From: Dendrophyllia cribrosa
Lineage: Eukaryota; Cnidaria; Anthozoa; Scleractinia; Dendrophylliidae
NCBI GenBank assembly: GCA_024195265.1
Contig: JAJLRJ010000010.1
Span: 38,969,798 to 39,033,797, forward strand
Length of the DNA stretch: 64,000 nucleotides
Direction of reading: 5' to 3'
Shown: in pieces, positions 10,641 to 22,400 of the stretch
Layout of the letters: each line of letters opens with the position of its first letter
Numbering within the stretch: the first letter of the stretch is position 1
Program-made: the position numbers and the translations under genes
The notes under the pieces: generated by a model
What the model saw: the letters and a program-made list of their open reading frames with translations, nothing else
What the model was told of the DNA's origin: nothing
Databases searched by the model: none

Positions 10641-11348
10641 TGTTTTATTATTCATTGTTTTAAAGAAAATAACAATAAACGCACTGTCCCACAGAACAAA
10701 GTTTATTAATTGCCAACAATAGAATTCACCACCCATGAACTTGACATTGTTCTTAGAAATCATGCATTGCACACACACCCTACAGATTATTCACTAATCT
10801 GCTAGTAGATTAGCGAATAATATGAAAAGTAAGCTGATTCGTTACAAATTTGAATCATTCTAAGTCAGCACTTGCTCAAATACCAAAATTTTATAATGTA
10901 AATTTTGAGATAAAATTATTTACTTTCGGTAATTATTAATTTCCATGTTCCTCTGCCCCCAGAGTTGGCGGCACTGCAGCTGATTTTAGCATGTGGGGGT
11001 ATATGTTTCCTTTATCTACAAAGGGGCTTTTGGTTTTCGTATCCTGCGATGTCGTTCAGGTACTTTTATGAAGATCGATCTTTTTCCATAACGAGTATTG
11101 AAATTAAGTTGATGGCAGTCTTGCAATAAACTGGCTATGAGGTCCTTACTGATCAACGGGGGCCCCTGTATCTACACAGTTGTGTGTCTTTCTGGGTAGT
11201 GTAGGCAAAATTTATTATATTAGGGTACAATTTCGAGGAAAGGCACGCACGTGGCATATGGAAATTTTTACTTATACTTACTGAAGATAGTCCCCCCCAA
11301 TTAGTAGGGTACATGTGCCCAGCTAGAAAACTTCAAGACTCAAATAAA

Positions 11349-11395
<47 letters not shown>

Positions 11396-11430
11396 CACGT
11401 CCTCAAAAATAACACTCTCTCTCTAGATTT
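10641..11430. repeat. Region ending in a LINE 3' tail with (ATT)n
   Basis: At about 11290-11395 the phrase AAGACTCAAATAAAGTT runs into (ATT)n, the usual 3' end of a short, 5'-truncated LINE on the plus strand. The rest holds no supported gene. Confidence 0.4.
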
Positions 11431-11596
11431 TTTTCCCGTAATTTTATTTTTCTCTCCAAACCATAAACAATATTATTAGTTTTATATCATGCTTTCTATG
11501 TGAACAACCTGCTATGAAGGCTAAAACATAACAAGTTAAACCAGGGAAGGTCTTGTGCTTGGTTATCTTCTACAGGATGTGCACATAAATTCAAGG

Positions 11597-14500
11597 CTAC
11601 TGTGAATGTATTTGATGGAATTATTATGGAAAAATTTCAGGCCCCCCAAGATTGTGAATTCCAAACCGAAAACAAACCATTGGATTTGGAACCGCCAAGC
11701 TTGTGAGAAATATTTGGCAAAATTTCGGGCCCCAAGATCGTGAATTTCAGACTCAAAAGAAATCCTTTACATGCCTGGGGGGGGGGTTACCAATAAACCA
11801 AGTATGAACATACTCACCACTTTCTCCTCCTCAAGTCCATCCTTGAAAAACAACATGTATGGTATATTGTCACGATATTCAGCTAACACCAGCATACATT
11901 CACCTTCATCTAGATCGGGATCAGAGCTTTCTCCACGGAAGAATTGAAAATCGTCAAATTTCTCCAGAATTTTTTTCATTGCAGCTTGAGCATTTTTCTT
12001 GAATTCTGGTACTCGGTCTGGTTTTTCTTTTTCTAGATGATCAGAGATCTTTTTCATGTACTTTTTGATGTGGACTTTGTAATCTTTCTTTTTGTACTCA
12101 AAGTACTCTCCACCTACTTCCTGTAGTTTGTGTCTAAGCACAATGTTAATGCCAGTGACTCCTGCATCATTCACATCATCATCTCCTGTGTCTTCTGCTG
12201 ATTTATTTGCACCAAGCTTACTTTCATCTATAGATGTAGATTCAGTTTCAATCTGGGTAAAAATGAAAACAACTTATTAAAATAACAATAAAGTTAAAGG
12301 GATACTTTCCTGCCGAAGTAACAAAATTTTGCTTTCCTATATTATTATTTGACATAGCATTTTGGAGTGCAAATATGACATGTTATTACACTCTTCTGAC
12401 CGCGCCCTAGGAAAAACAGTTTCAAAAACTTAGTTTTAGGTAGGTAAAGATTACTGTCGTATAACAAAACAATTTATTCAGCGAAAAGTTGTGTAATACG
12501 GCTGGGCATTTTTACTACACAACTTCACGCTGAATAACCTGTATTTATTTCCATGCTGTATCGCCAAATGCCACCAAACATAAAACTTAATTGGTGGTTC
12601 CATATAGTTTTTTTGGCGCACAAGGTATGGGCACGAAAATGGCGCAAGATGCATTTGTTTATTTTGATGATGTCACAAAAATAAAGAGGTTTTTACGGTA
12701 TCAAAATGTTTATTGACAGTGCACATTCCACATCTGACATGGTAAATTGTTGTAAAAATTGACAAATTGGTAGGATTTTCTTGGTTTGCGATCTAAAAAA
12801 GAAGCAACAATTTTCTTACGTACACAAACCCAATAAATGTAAAAAACGAAAAGTGAGTAAATTGCTAAAAATTATGTGGCAATTTTTTTATGGCTGTCAG
12901 ATTAGACTTACTGAATGTTTCTTGTTTCACCAAAAATTGTGAATATTTACTATGTGAAAACTGAGAAAATCTGTTGAGAGGTTTGCTAGCCTTGAATAAC
13001 AAGCCCAACATCTCAATCATTGGTTGCCATGGTAATGAGAAAAGACTGTCAAATTAGACTTCTCCGTAAACAAAAAAGCCTAAGCTACCTGTATGTGTAT
13101 ATTGTGTCTAGTATTGCGAAACAAAACTCTCGAAAGACAGCAATAAGATTGTGTATATTTTATGTGGAAGACTGGCCAATAACTATATGGAGCCACCTTA
13201 AATACAATGTATTACTTGCCTTGCCTTCCACTTCATAGAAAATACCATCAACTTCTTTCAGTTTGAATACATCCGATAACAATTCATCGCCTGTAAATTT
13301 GAAGAGGAGGAGTTCATCACTTCAAGTTCCACTAACAACATACACCTGTACACAAATATCATTTCCTTTAATAATATTATCTTGCTGTATTTTGTCTTTG
13401 TTGGGGTTAAAAATGGAAAATATGATCACTGAATGAACCTTATCTGGTGCGGTTATGGGTGAATGTTCATGAATTTGAATGATTTGAAATCGCGCATGCA
13501 CTCACCCTCTCAGTGAAATTTTTGTTCAAGCAAAATAAAAACTGTGCCATATTAATCTTATTTAGAGTGCTAGTAAAACTTTATTCACTAGCAGACCGAA
13601 GAAATTAAAAGATTTGTGAGACATAGCACAACAAACAAATAAATATGAAAGTACTTATTGAAACGACTAACATTGCAACAACACGAACAAAAGCAATCTC
13701 AAATGTCAACCCTGTTCCCAGGGTCCTCCTCTATCTTTGCCTCATTCGCATGTTCAGATTTCAACATGGCTTCTGACGTTTAAACCACCGAGAGGCCGCT
13801 TAAATTAATTACACAATTATCCAGACAGGGTCTAGGGTATGGAAGTACTTTTGAATTAACCGATTATAATCGATGATCGATCACTTGAGATTATCCGATT
13901 ATTTCCAATGATCGATTATGAAATCATAACCGATTCCCATCCCTAGAAATAAGAGACATCTGCACGTTGGCTAGCAAAAATTAAATTGTAAAACAATGAG
14001 AAATCAGGCAAACTTCTTAAAAATGGTATTTTCATTGAGGTAGAAAATAATATGGTTGAACTCATTGTCATAGAATTTATCAGATGTGAGTGAAGAGTGG
14101 CTAATACTTCTTCAAGCACTGAGGGCCTCCCAGGGGTTTTAGGGAACAAGGGAACTGTTGAGTTATAATCGGGAACAAGGGAACATTGATTCCTAACTTT
14201 TGGAAAAAATTATAATGTTTAAGAGGAAAAAAGGCCTTTTCGACGACAAAATATGACAATTTCTCTTATTTCTCGGGCCCTGGGGACAAATCATATATTT
14301 TGTTCTTAGGCCGTCCCCTTTTTTTCCTCTGTTTACCGTCGTCCGACCGACCCATATTTTTGCGTTTTCAAAAAAAAAAAGTTATGAGGAAGGTATAAAT
14401 GACCTAGCGAAACATTTTTTCACTTTTAATCTGAAATATCAACATTGTTTTCGCTTTTCTCGGCTGAGTTTCACCACAACATCGATCTTTTCTTCCTCCA

Positions 14501-16223
14501 TTGCCGCCATGTTGATTTTGTAACCACATCTCATTGTTTCCAGGCTCCACGGCAATGATGCTTGGGTACCGGGCCTTCTAGTTCCAGATTGCTCCTGGTT
14601 TTTTTAAAGATTTTTTTTTTAATCCGACCGACCGACCCAAAATTAGGAAACCCATTCGACGGTAAACAGAGAAAAAAAGGGGACAGCCTTAGCAGAAGAA
14701 CTGGTGACGAGTTTGGAACGCGTGGTCACCTGGGAGAATTCCTTCGTAGTTCTTGACCGCCACTTTTCATATCACTCATGTCTAGAAACCCTGTCCACAT
14801 TTATTTAAGGTTATGTAAAAATGGCAACGGAAACTGAAACTCAGTCTATGGATGCATCGACCGACAGGGCAGTTATTATACCCGTTACGGGCGCCATTTT
14901 TCATAATGGGAATAAAAAGCCCACGGAGAGGTGGTGTTAATCAGGCCCGTAGGGAGGGGGTGCGACGGGTGCATCCACCCCCCACGAGCTGTGGAAGTCC
15001 GCCTATTGTGGGCCGATGGCTCAAAAGAAAGTGACATTGATCTGGAAGAGGTAGTAGATTTGTTTGCTAAGAAGCACCCAAGAAGGCTAGAGCTTGGAAC
15101 ACTGTTGAAAGATTAGCAAACTGAGTGAATTGGGATGTTTTTTTTTTTATTCCTCTAAAAAGCATATTACGCCTATTAAAGATATTTTGTGCCTGCCTTC
15201 CTTTTATGTGCTGTATAAATAATTGTACGTCACGGTATGATTCTGTCATCGGTATTTTCTAAAAGCTTCTAAAGTTGTAAATAACATGTCGCATAAAAGT
15301 TTCTGTTTATTAAAAATCCATTTTGAATTTAAACTGCCTTCGAAACGCACGAAATGCTGTCTCAGACAACCAAATTTTTCAAAATTTCCCGGAGGAGGAT
15401 ACCCTCGGACCCCCCTACAGGCTAGCGCCTCTGGTGCTCGTGTGATTGTGCCTGCAGCGCTCTAATGCACGCCTCCATCGAAGAGGAGAAAGGAGGAGGA
15501 GAAAGGAGGAGGAGAAAGAGGCGTTTTGCCGAGGAGTATCTGTACTATGACAAACGAGGTTAAATCTATGAAAATAACTAACCATAAAAAAATCAAACAT
15601 GAGAGAAATTGTGGGGAACAGTTAGGAATATTTTTGGGGGATCAAGGGAACATGGAACAGAATTTCTGGGAACAGGAGAACTTGATAAAAGTGAATTTCG
15701 GGGAACACCATAACTTATTTTTGAGGAACAAGGGAACAACTTCAAATTTTTATAGGGAACAAGGGAATATGCAACTGACGAGCTGCCCAGGTGACACAAT
15801 AAAATGTAATAAAAAAAGTTGATGTACATTCCCCAACTGCAATCAGCAAGCTCAAAACTAAAGCAAGAACGGATTTTTATCGACACTCAATAAATATAAA
15901 TTGAACACTAATCAATTTACGGTATTTCAAAGTACATTATGCGGCCCTCAGTCTTGATCGATCATGAATCATGATTGATATTTCAGTTATCAAGTTTTCT
16001 GAAATATTTTGACATTGACGGACATCCACACAGCAAAAATTTCGATGTTATACCAGTGAATAATTCAGTACGATCCATATTCATCGACGAAATTATTGAA
16101 TTATGTTGAACCCAAATTTTAATACCCATCGCTATGTGAATCCTAAGAAATATCGCCTTTGAAAAGACAACAAAGGTTAGAAGTAAGGATCTTACCGGTG
16201 AGGACATCTTTAAAGATGATCAT
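11597..16223 (-). CDS. TPT1: Translationally controlled tumour protein (TCTP, tpt1)
   Basis: Coding exons on the minus strand: 16196-16223, 13220-13290 and 11818-12252, with the stop in a fourth exon at 11597-11599 if the acceptor ACAG|TAG is used. The product is 178 aa (human TCTP is 172). It starts MIIFKDVLTGDELLSDVFKL and ends FFKDGLEEEKV. It shows the TCTP start, the acidic mobile loop, a signature-like GANKSAED, the helical pair with YKKKDYK and KKYMKKI, and the C-terminal DGLEEEK motif. TCTP is an abundant cytosolic protein linked to growth, TOR signalling, calcium and tubulin binding. The second intron uses a GC donor (AAG|GCAAGT). The only nearby GT donor would give a stop at once. 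Intron 1 is 2.9 kb and filled with repeats. The last exon is the least certain part. An AATAAA near 11441 could serve the 3' end. Confidence 0.93.
13218..13225 (-). promoter_or_regulatory. Non-canonical GC splice donor of TCTP intron 2
   Basis: The exon ends GGCAAG and the intron begins GCAAGT, the strong consensus seen in GC-AG introns. The acceptor is TTTTTACCCAG|ATT at 12253. Reading frame continuity (EVEGK|IETES) requires this donor; the GT four bases later shifts into TGA. Confidence 0.8.
14306..14691. mobile_element. 386-bp TIR element in TCTP intron 1, with a short ATG frame
   Basis: Inverted ends of about 35 bp: TTAGGCCGTCCCC...TGTTTACCGTCG (14306-14341) and its near-exact complement CGACGGTAAACAG...GGGGACAGCCTTA (14657-14691). 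CCGACCGACCC motifs lie just inside each end. Inside, on the minus strand, a frame with good start context (about 14512 to 14430) reads MAAMEEEKIDVVVKLSREKR and then stops. This may be a captured first exon. No transposase is present. Confidence 0.6.
15605..15785. repeat. GGGAACAAGGGAAC minisatellite
   Basis: Units of about 35-45 bp built on GGGAACAAGGGAAC are repeated five to six times. A shorter patch of the same repeat is at 14135-14190. Both lie in intron 1 of TCTP. Confidence 0.6.
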
Positions 16224-16747
16224 GATGTCGATGAATAAAGATTCGCAAAGGAACCAACACAAGTCACGAAACTGGCTAAAAAGAAAGAAACAAGTGCTCT
16301 TGCGCAATATATTACGACCAAAGAATCAGCCCCAGTAATCACGGCCAATAGAGGCGGTGAAAGAGTCTGCCTGGTAATGAATTTGTTTAGAATATATAAA
16401 GACGCGGGAAGTCTAACCACAAGAGACCAACGAAACTTTGAGAAAAGTGCGACTGAAAAGATGAAATCTAGTGAATTGAACGCTCAGATCAGAGGGAGGA
16501 TAATTCAGTTCATTCGAGACCATATCTGAAGTGCGATTTGTTTTGGTACAAAGCCAGTTTCACGCAATAAATATTCGGTACGTAATATTTAAGCGTGAAT
16601 ACTACCCGCAGAATCGAAATCAAGTTTTTAATGTTTTGGTTTGAAATCTGCCATTGATAAGCTTAGAGTGTCATTTAGGATGCATGATCAAATCATGTTT
16701 ACATGATTCAACTGTAGGTTTCTCCAAATCTGAAGAAGGATTCTAAG
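16224..16747. promoter_or_regulatory. Divergent promoter shared by TCTP (minus) and CEP295 (plus)
   Basis: The two start codons are 525 bp apart and point away from each other. For TCTP, a pyrimidine run beginning with C (minus strand, 16287 to about 16279, CTTTCTTTTTAG) looks like a 5'TOP start. A TATA-like AATATATT is 20-25 bp upstream (16306-16313). For CEP295, TATATAAA at 16393-16400 reads in the plus direction. Transcript starts are inferred, not shown. Confidence 0.5.
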
Positions 16748-19422
16748 ATGAAGAAGCGGGAAGAGAAACGCAGAGAAGCCTTGAGACCAAGCCCAAACGA
16801 AGAGGTGACCTTCAATTTCATGTCAATTAAGCTTAACTTAAACTACAATATTGTAGCTTAGCTAACTGTGCTGTTTTTATTTCATAAATTAATATGCAGA
16901 GATTTTCTTTAATACTAGTATCATCTTTTCATATCTGTGTAGATTTTTTCATATCTTTGTGGAGTTTGACGAATTCCCTTTAAATATTCCGGATTGGTTA
17001 AATGTAAATTGAATTTTTCATCACCCTTTAGGCCAATATACTTCAAGGCGAAAAAGAAAGAAGGAAAAAGCTTCGTCTTAAACAGGTGGGTACAAATCTG
17101 TACTGTTATTTAAGCTTGGTTATCATATGTTTCTATTAAAGGCAACGTTGACATGAATGCGGTATCAGATCAACAATACAAAGTTTCAAGACTTCAAAGG
17201 CTAAAGTGACCTGTTTGGTTAGAGCTTTAAACCTGGATGTCTGCAGCATCAAGCTTCAAATAAAAACGCCCAGCATTAAGCTTATGTTACTAGTACATTA
17301 GTACATCCATTTATACTCATTGGTAGAGAGAGACAATTTGGAACAAAGTTTCTAATGCCCGTATTCATGCACTGATGGTACATTGTATGACAGCACTGCA
17401 GTTTTTCCCAGTGAAGTTTATCTCCATGCAGGTAATTTTCTGACATATAAGTTACCATTCATTGATATATATTGACAACATGTAGGTCAGAGAACAGGAG
17501 AAAGCTTTTTCTCGCAAAGTGCTGGGAGATGCAAGAAGAAGGAAAACTGTTGAAATGAAGAACCTCGCTTGCCATCTTAAGGTATTTTTACTACTAACAA
17601 CTGTGTTTTAAAGTTTATTTCCATAAGAAGCACATATTGCATTAAGCTATTGACTAAGAAAAATTCCAAAGGGGCCACAAAATCCAATATTCGGAAGTTA
17701 GGGGCCCAGGTTGTGAAATCAAAATAAATGTGGAATGTTACTAACAATGTAGGTGTCCAAGGTTGCTATAGGCTCCTGCTAGGTGACAACCTCATATTGA
17801 TCATTTCAGCAGAGGACTTTGCACTTAGCAGTGGTTAGTATTTTTAGAGGTTTTCGTGCTGTCCAGAGTGACTGGAGGATGGCTCCGACTGCTCAAAAGC
17901 ATTCCGTGAGAAACCCTCTGGTTCCCAGGGTAACAGTACAGTTGCAGAGTATGTGACTGAAACTGACAAACATTCTGATTGAGTCAGATTTACTAGCTAC
18001 TTAAGGTAGAACTTAGAATCGATTACACCCAAATAGATTTCTCTGATACTGGTCGGGTCGGGTCGGTTTGCGGTTAAAGCCTACACAAGTGCCTTGGCAA
18101 AGCCTCCATGTGCCTTTATAGCTCCCTTATAGCTGGTTATTAGGCATTGTTCACAATAACATTTAATGATTTCTGTCCCTGGATATGATTTATTTTTATT
18201 CATTTTATTTAATCAAATTCCAAATTACAGTACATTGCATAAGACAATCAATGAATCTGAGGTCAGCTTAAAAGAAAATATGTGATTCCTTGGAATAAAC
18301 CGCCTACTTGAAACTAGATTGTATTGCAGTTGCCATGCAAATTGTACATTTTAATTGATATATTTTTGCTGTTATTTAAATTGCCTTAGAGCCAATGGGA
18401 GAATGAACAGAACAACAAACAATTGGTCCTTGAAAGGAAATATCAAGAAAACCTAAACGAGGTTGGATTGGGACACAGAACTGCTTCTGAGGTAACAGAA
18501 GTTATGCTGGTGCAGAACCAATAACAATAATCTTTATTTAAACACCATGAGACTTTAAGCATCACTGCTTGTGGGGTCGTGTATAAAATAAATAAAAAAT
18601 AAACTAATAGTTAGTCTAAATCTAGATCAAGCCACTATTAACTTAATGTAGTGACAGTCTTCTTTGGGTTTTTGTAGCATGAAGCAACCAGGAGCATTGC
18701 TAAGTCCCCTGAATAGGATGCTAGTCCATCGCAGGGCTACCCCCAGCATTTTTTATTGCTGTTATCCATTTAATTTATACAACTGTAGGTTGTAGGTTGA
18801 AATAAAATTTAGGTTAAAATGATTTTAATCTAGTTTGATTTTGACTTTTGTCTTTGATTCATTAATCATAAATCAGTAACAAAGGTAATTCAAAATCAAG
18901 CTAGGTTGAAATCATTTTAACCTGAATTTCATTTCAACCTACAACATAAATTATACAGTCATATACCTTGAGAGACAATGTGGTGTAAAGTTTCTAATGC
19001 CTAAGGAAACAACATGACCAGTCCTTGAAAGAATGACCTTTGGATCAGAAGTGATCAATCATATTCACTTATAAAGCAAAATTTGTTTTAAAAAGTTAAA
19101 AAGTAAATGTCATTGCTCCTGTCTAAGACAGTTGAGTTTGTTTCTTTGTTGGTGGTAATTTATGTACATTTTACTGTTTTTCTATTATATTAAAGTTTTT
19201 ATTGGTTTCGTTGTTGTTTTTGATTTCTTCTTTATTGTATAAACTTTTTAGGACCAAACAAACTACAATAAACCAGAACTAAGTAAAGAGCAACAACAGA
19301 GGTAACTAGTAAATAATTTATACATGTAACTTGCCAAAAACTTGAAAATAAAAACTTGTGATTGACTTTGTGTCAGTATTAAATATGTATGTGTTGATTT
19401 AACCTTGAATTCCAAATTGCTA

Positions 19423-19457
<35 letters not shown>

Positions 19458-22400
19458 CAAAAGACAATTGAAAGTTTTTAAAGTGTTAGGAAAGTTTGAA
19501 GTTAACTGTAAGTGGGGGAGGGTCGAAGGGTTGAAACCAAAAAAAATAAATATGTGGGGGTGGGGGTGGGGGGGATTTAGGAAGATATGGATACTTGCTG
19601 AAACAACACATTCAAAATCTTGTACACTAATGGAAAATAAGTCAGTAGTTAATTGTTATGCAATAAATCATGACGTAAGTACTAAGTAACCTTTATTTAA
19701 GCACAATGGTTATTAATGCTACATGTAGAAAGCTTGTGGGGTCGTGCACTATATTACATTATTTACAAACTATTTACATCTAAAATAATTTGTAAATACT
19801 AAATACAATAAACAAGTCTATGGTTTAGAGATATTAAATTAATAAATATAATAAAAATATAACATATAATTATATTGTATTAAATACACGGCTATTCTTC
19901 TCACTTTTAGGGCATCAGAAAGACACAAGAAAGCACTTGAACAGGTAATGATTCCAGCTTACATGTATTTCTTCATTAACAATATTAAAAAAGACAACCA
20001 AAATTTATACCACTTTTCTTATTTGTTTAGCTTAAGTTTGACATGACCAACAGTACTCGATCAGAGAGAAAACGTGCTGAAGCTAGGTAAGTTACAGTTA
20101 GCAGAGTAATGCTGAAGAAGCAGGATTGATTATAAACCACCTTTTGGGAAGTGAGCCTAGGGGGGGGGGGGGGGGGGGGGGGAGGGAAAACCTTGCCATG
20201 GACTATTATCCCATCCTGAGGGGGGCAGGGGGGGATTAGTACTACAGTAACTCTAAGTCACTGCATGCTTCAGAAATCAAGTTATCAAATCTTTGGCAGA
20301 TTTCAGCTACTTGGTTGGTGAAGATGGAGGGACTTGGTGCATACAGAAAGTTTTTGATTTGTTCCTTTTTCAGACAACAAGCATTGGAAACTGAGCGACT
20401 GCGTGCAGCTAAAATTGCCGCACTACCTCCACCTGTGGATCCTATTGGGGTAAGACTTCTACTGCCCACCTCTAAAAAATACAACAAAAACTGAGTGTGT
20501 AAGTTGTACCAGCACACAATTAATCATTAATATTATTGGTTTATTTTTAATTAATGACTCTCCACTCTGTCTAATAAATGTTCATTTAATAAATATTCAT
20601 TTCCTATTTAATTATTTATGATTTATTTTTTGTTCCCTCTTAGGACTTCTATCTGAAGAAAGGTAGTGCAAGCTTAAAATTGATTTTACTGTCAGTTATT
20701 CATGATGATCAGATCTGTGCATTAAAATGACCTGGGGTCAATTCAATAAAACTTCTAGTGTAATTTACAAGTGTGGCCAATTTGTTTCAGAGGTTGAAAA
20801 CAATAGCTACACTGTCTTCAGTTGTAAATTACATTGTAAAAATTTTATTGAATTGACCCCTGGATTCAAGTTTTTGTTTATTTGAATACATTGTAGTGTT
20901 AAGATATGTTAGTTGTGTATCCTTTATATAAATAAATTGAAGGGGTGTGTGGAATAACGTTCTAAGTGACTTTTGATGTAACAACAAATTCTCCCTGTGT
21001 TTCACAAGGGAATACAAGGCAATTCGAAATGAGAATCCAGCAGTTTATCAGAAGTCACTTACTACACTGTATAGGGCTTTTTTCCAGTCATCCCTTCAAT
21101 TGTTTTAATTTGTAACTCTGTTTTCATGCCCAAGTAGACCAGAAGACTTGTAACCAGAAAAATGCAGATGACTTCAGTAAGACACGGTTCCATTTACATC
21201 CTTCTGTCCATGTAGAACGGGATATGGATCTAAACCAGGTAAGGAAGCATGCATTACATCCCATCCAGTTGATTAGTGTGTACTGTCAGTTGTTGGCTTG
21301 CTTCATCCTACTAAAACTATATTAAGCTCTGGCAGTATGGGCCACTTTGCTCATGAAGATTTTAGTATTTACCCTCCCATCCCTTCTCTTCTTAATTTGT
21401 TTGCACCCCCCTGATCTGGCTACATTGTACACTGCAATACATGAAATAATTGCATGCTCCTTGACTGTGTAGGGCTTTAAAATAGTTACATTGAACCTCT
21501 GCTAATGGACACCTCCTGTAAGTGGATGGCATGCACTCATATTATTGCTGTCTAGTCAGCGCAATTGGCAGCACATCAACCTACAGAATAGGAAGTTACA
21601 GTTCAATCTCAGCTGGACCTGACAAAATGGGGTCTTACTGGCCATGTCCAACACCTTGTGTCAGTTAAGATGTTTGTATCATTGGGCAGTACATACATAC
21701 TGTCATACATACATACATTACATGGATCATGTGTACTTAAGGCACCCGTCGACCGACTATTGAACGTCACTAACTATCGGTCGACATATCGGCCGATACT
21801 CGGTCGACACATCGGCCGACACTCGGTCGATATGTCGACCGAGTATCGGCCGATAGTAACGGTCGGCCGAGTGTCGGTCGACATATCGACCAACATGTCG
21901 ACCGAGACCCGGCCGATATGTCGGCCGATGCTCGGCCTACATGTGACGGTCGGCATGTTGACCGATACTCGGTCGACATATCGATCGATAAGCCACCGAC
22001 ATTTGGCCGATACTCAACCGACACTCGGCCGATACTCTACCGTTACTTGGTCGACTCTTGTTACTAAGTTTTATTTTCTCTCTCTACTCAAATGTCTCTT
22101 GTTTGTGTTGCCCACGCAGCTATTTTTAAGGGACTTTTGGCGGCTTTAACCAGTCTACAGAGTATGGCAAGTGCACGCGCGAGTTTTTTGTTTAAACGTT
22201 TACGGCGCACGCCAAAATGGTAGCATTGCATGCTGCACCACTGTGCCTAATCAAAATTTGCCCCTTAACTTGATGGAGGAAGCATGGAGGGCGAGAGGAG
22301 ACGACGCTGGTTCGCAGTCAGATGTTTGGAAATGGATGCCCACGCAGCTATTTTTAAGGGACTTTTGGCGGCTTTAACCAGTCTACAGAGTATGGCAAGT

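Noticed and set aside
13211..13218. GT donor four bases downstream of the TCTP GC donor
   Set aside because: Using it shifts the frame into TGA right after the junction; the GC donor keeps frame and protein similarity.
14821..15116. Plus-strand frames starting MATETETQSMDAS and ending LWADGSKESDID with FAKKHPRRLELGTLLKD
   Set aside because: Suggestive of a gene fragment, but two short pieces with a stop between them, no clear splice sites and no family I recognise.
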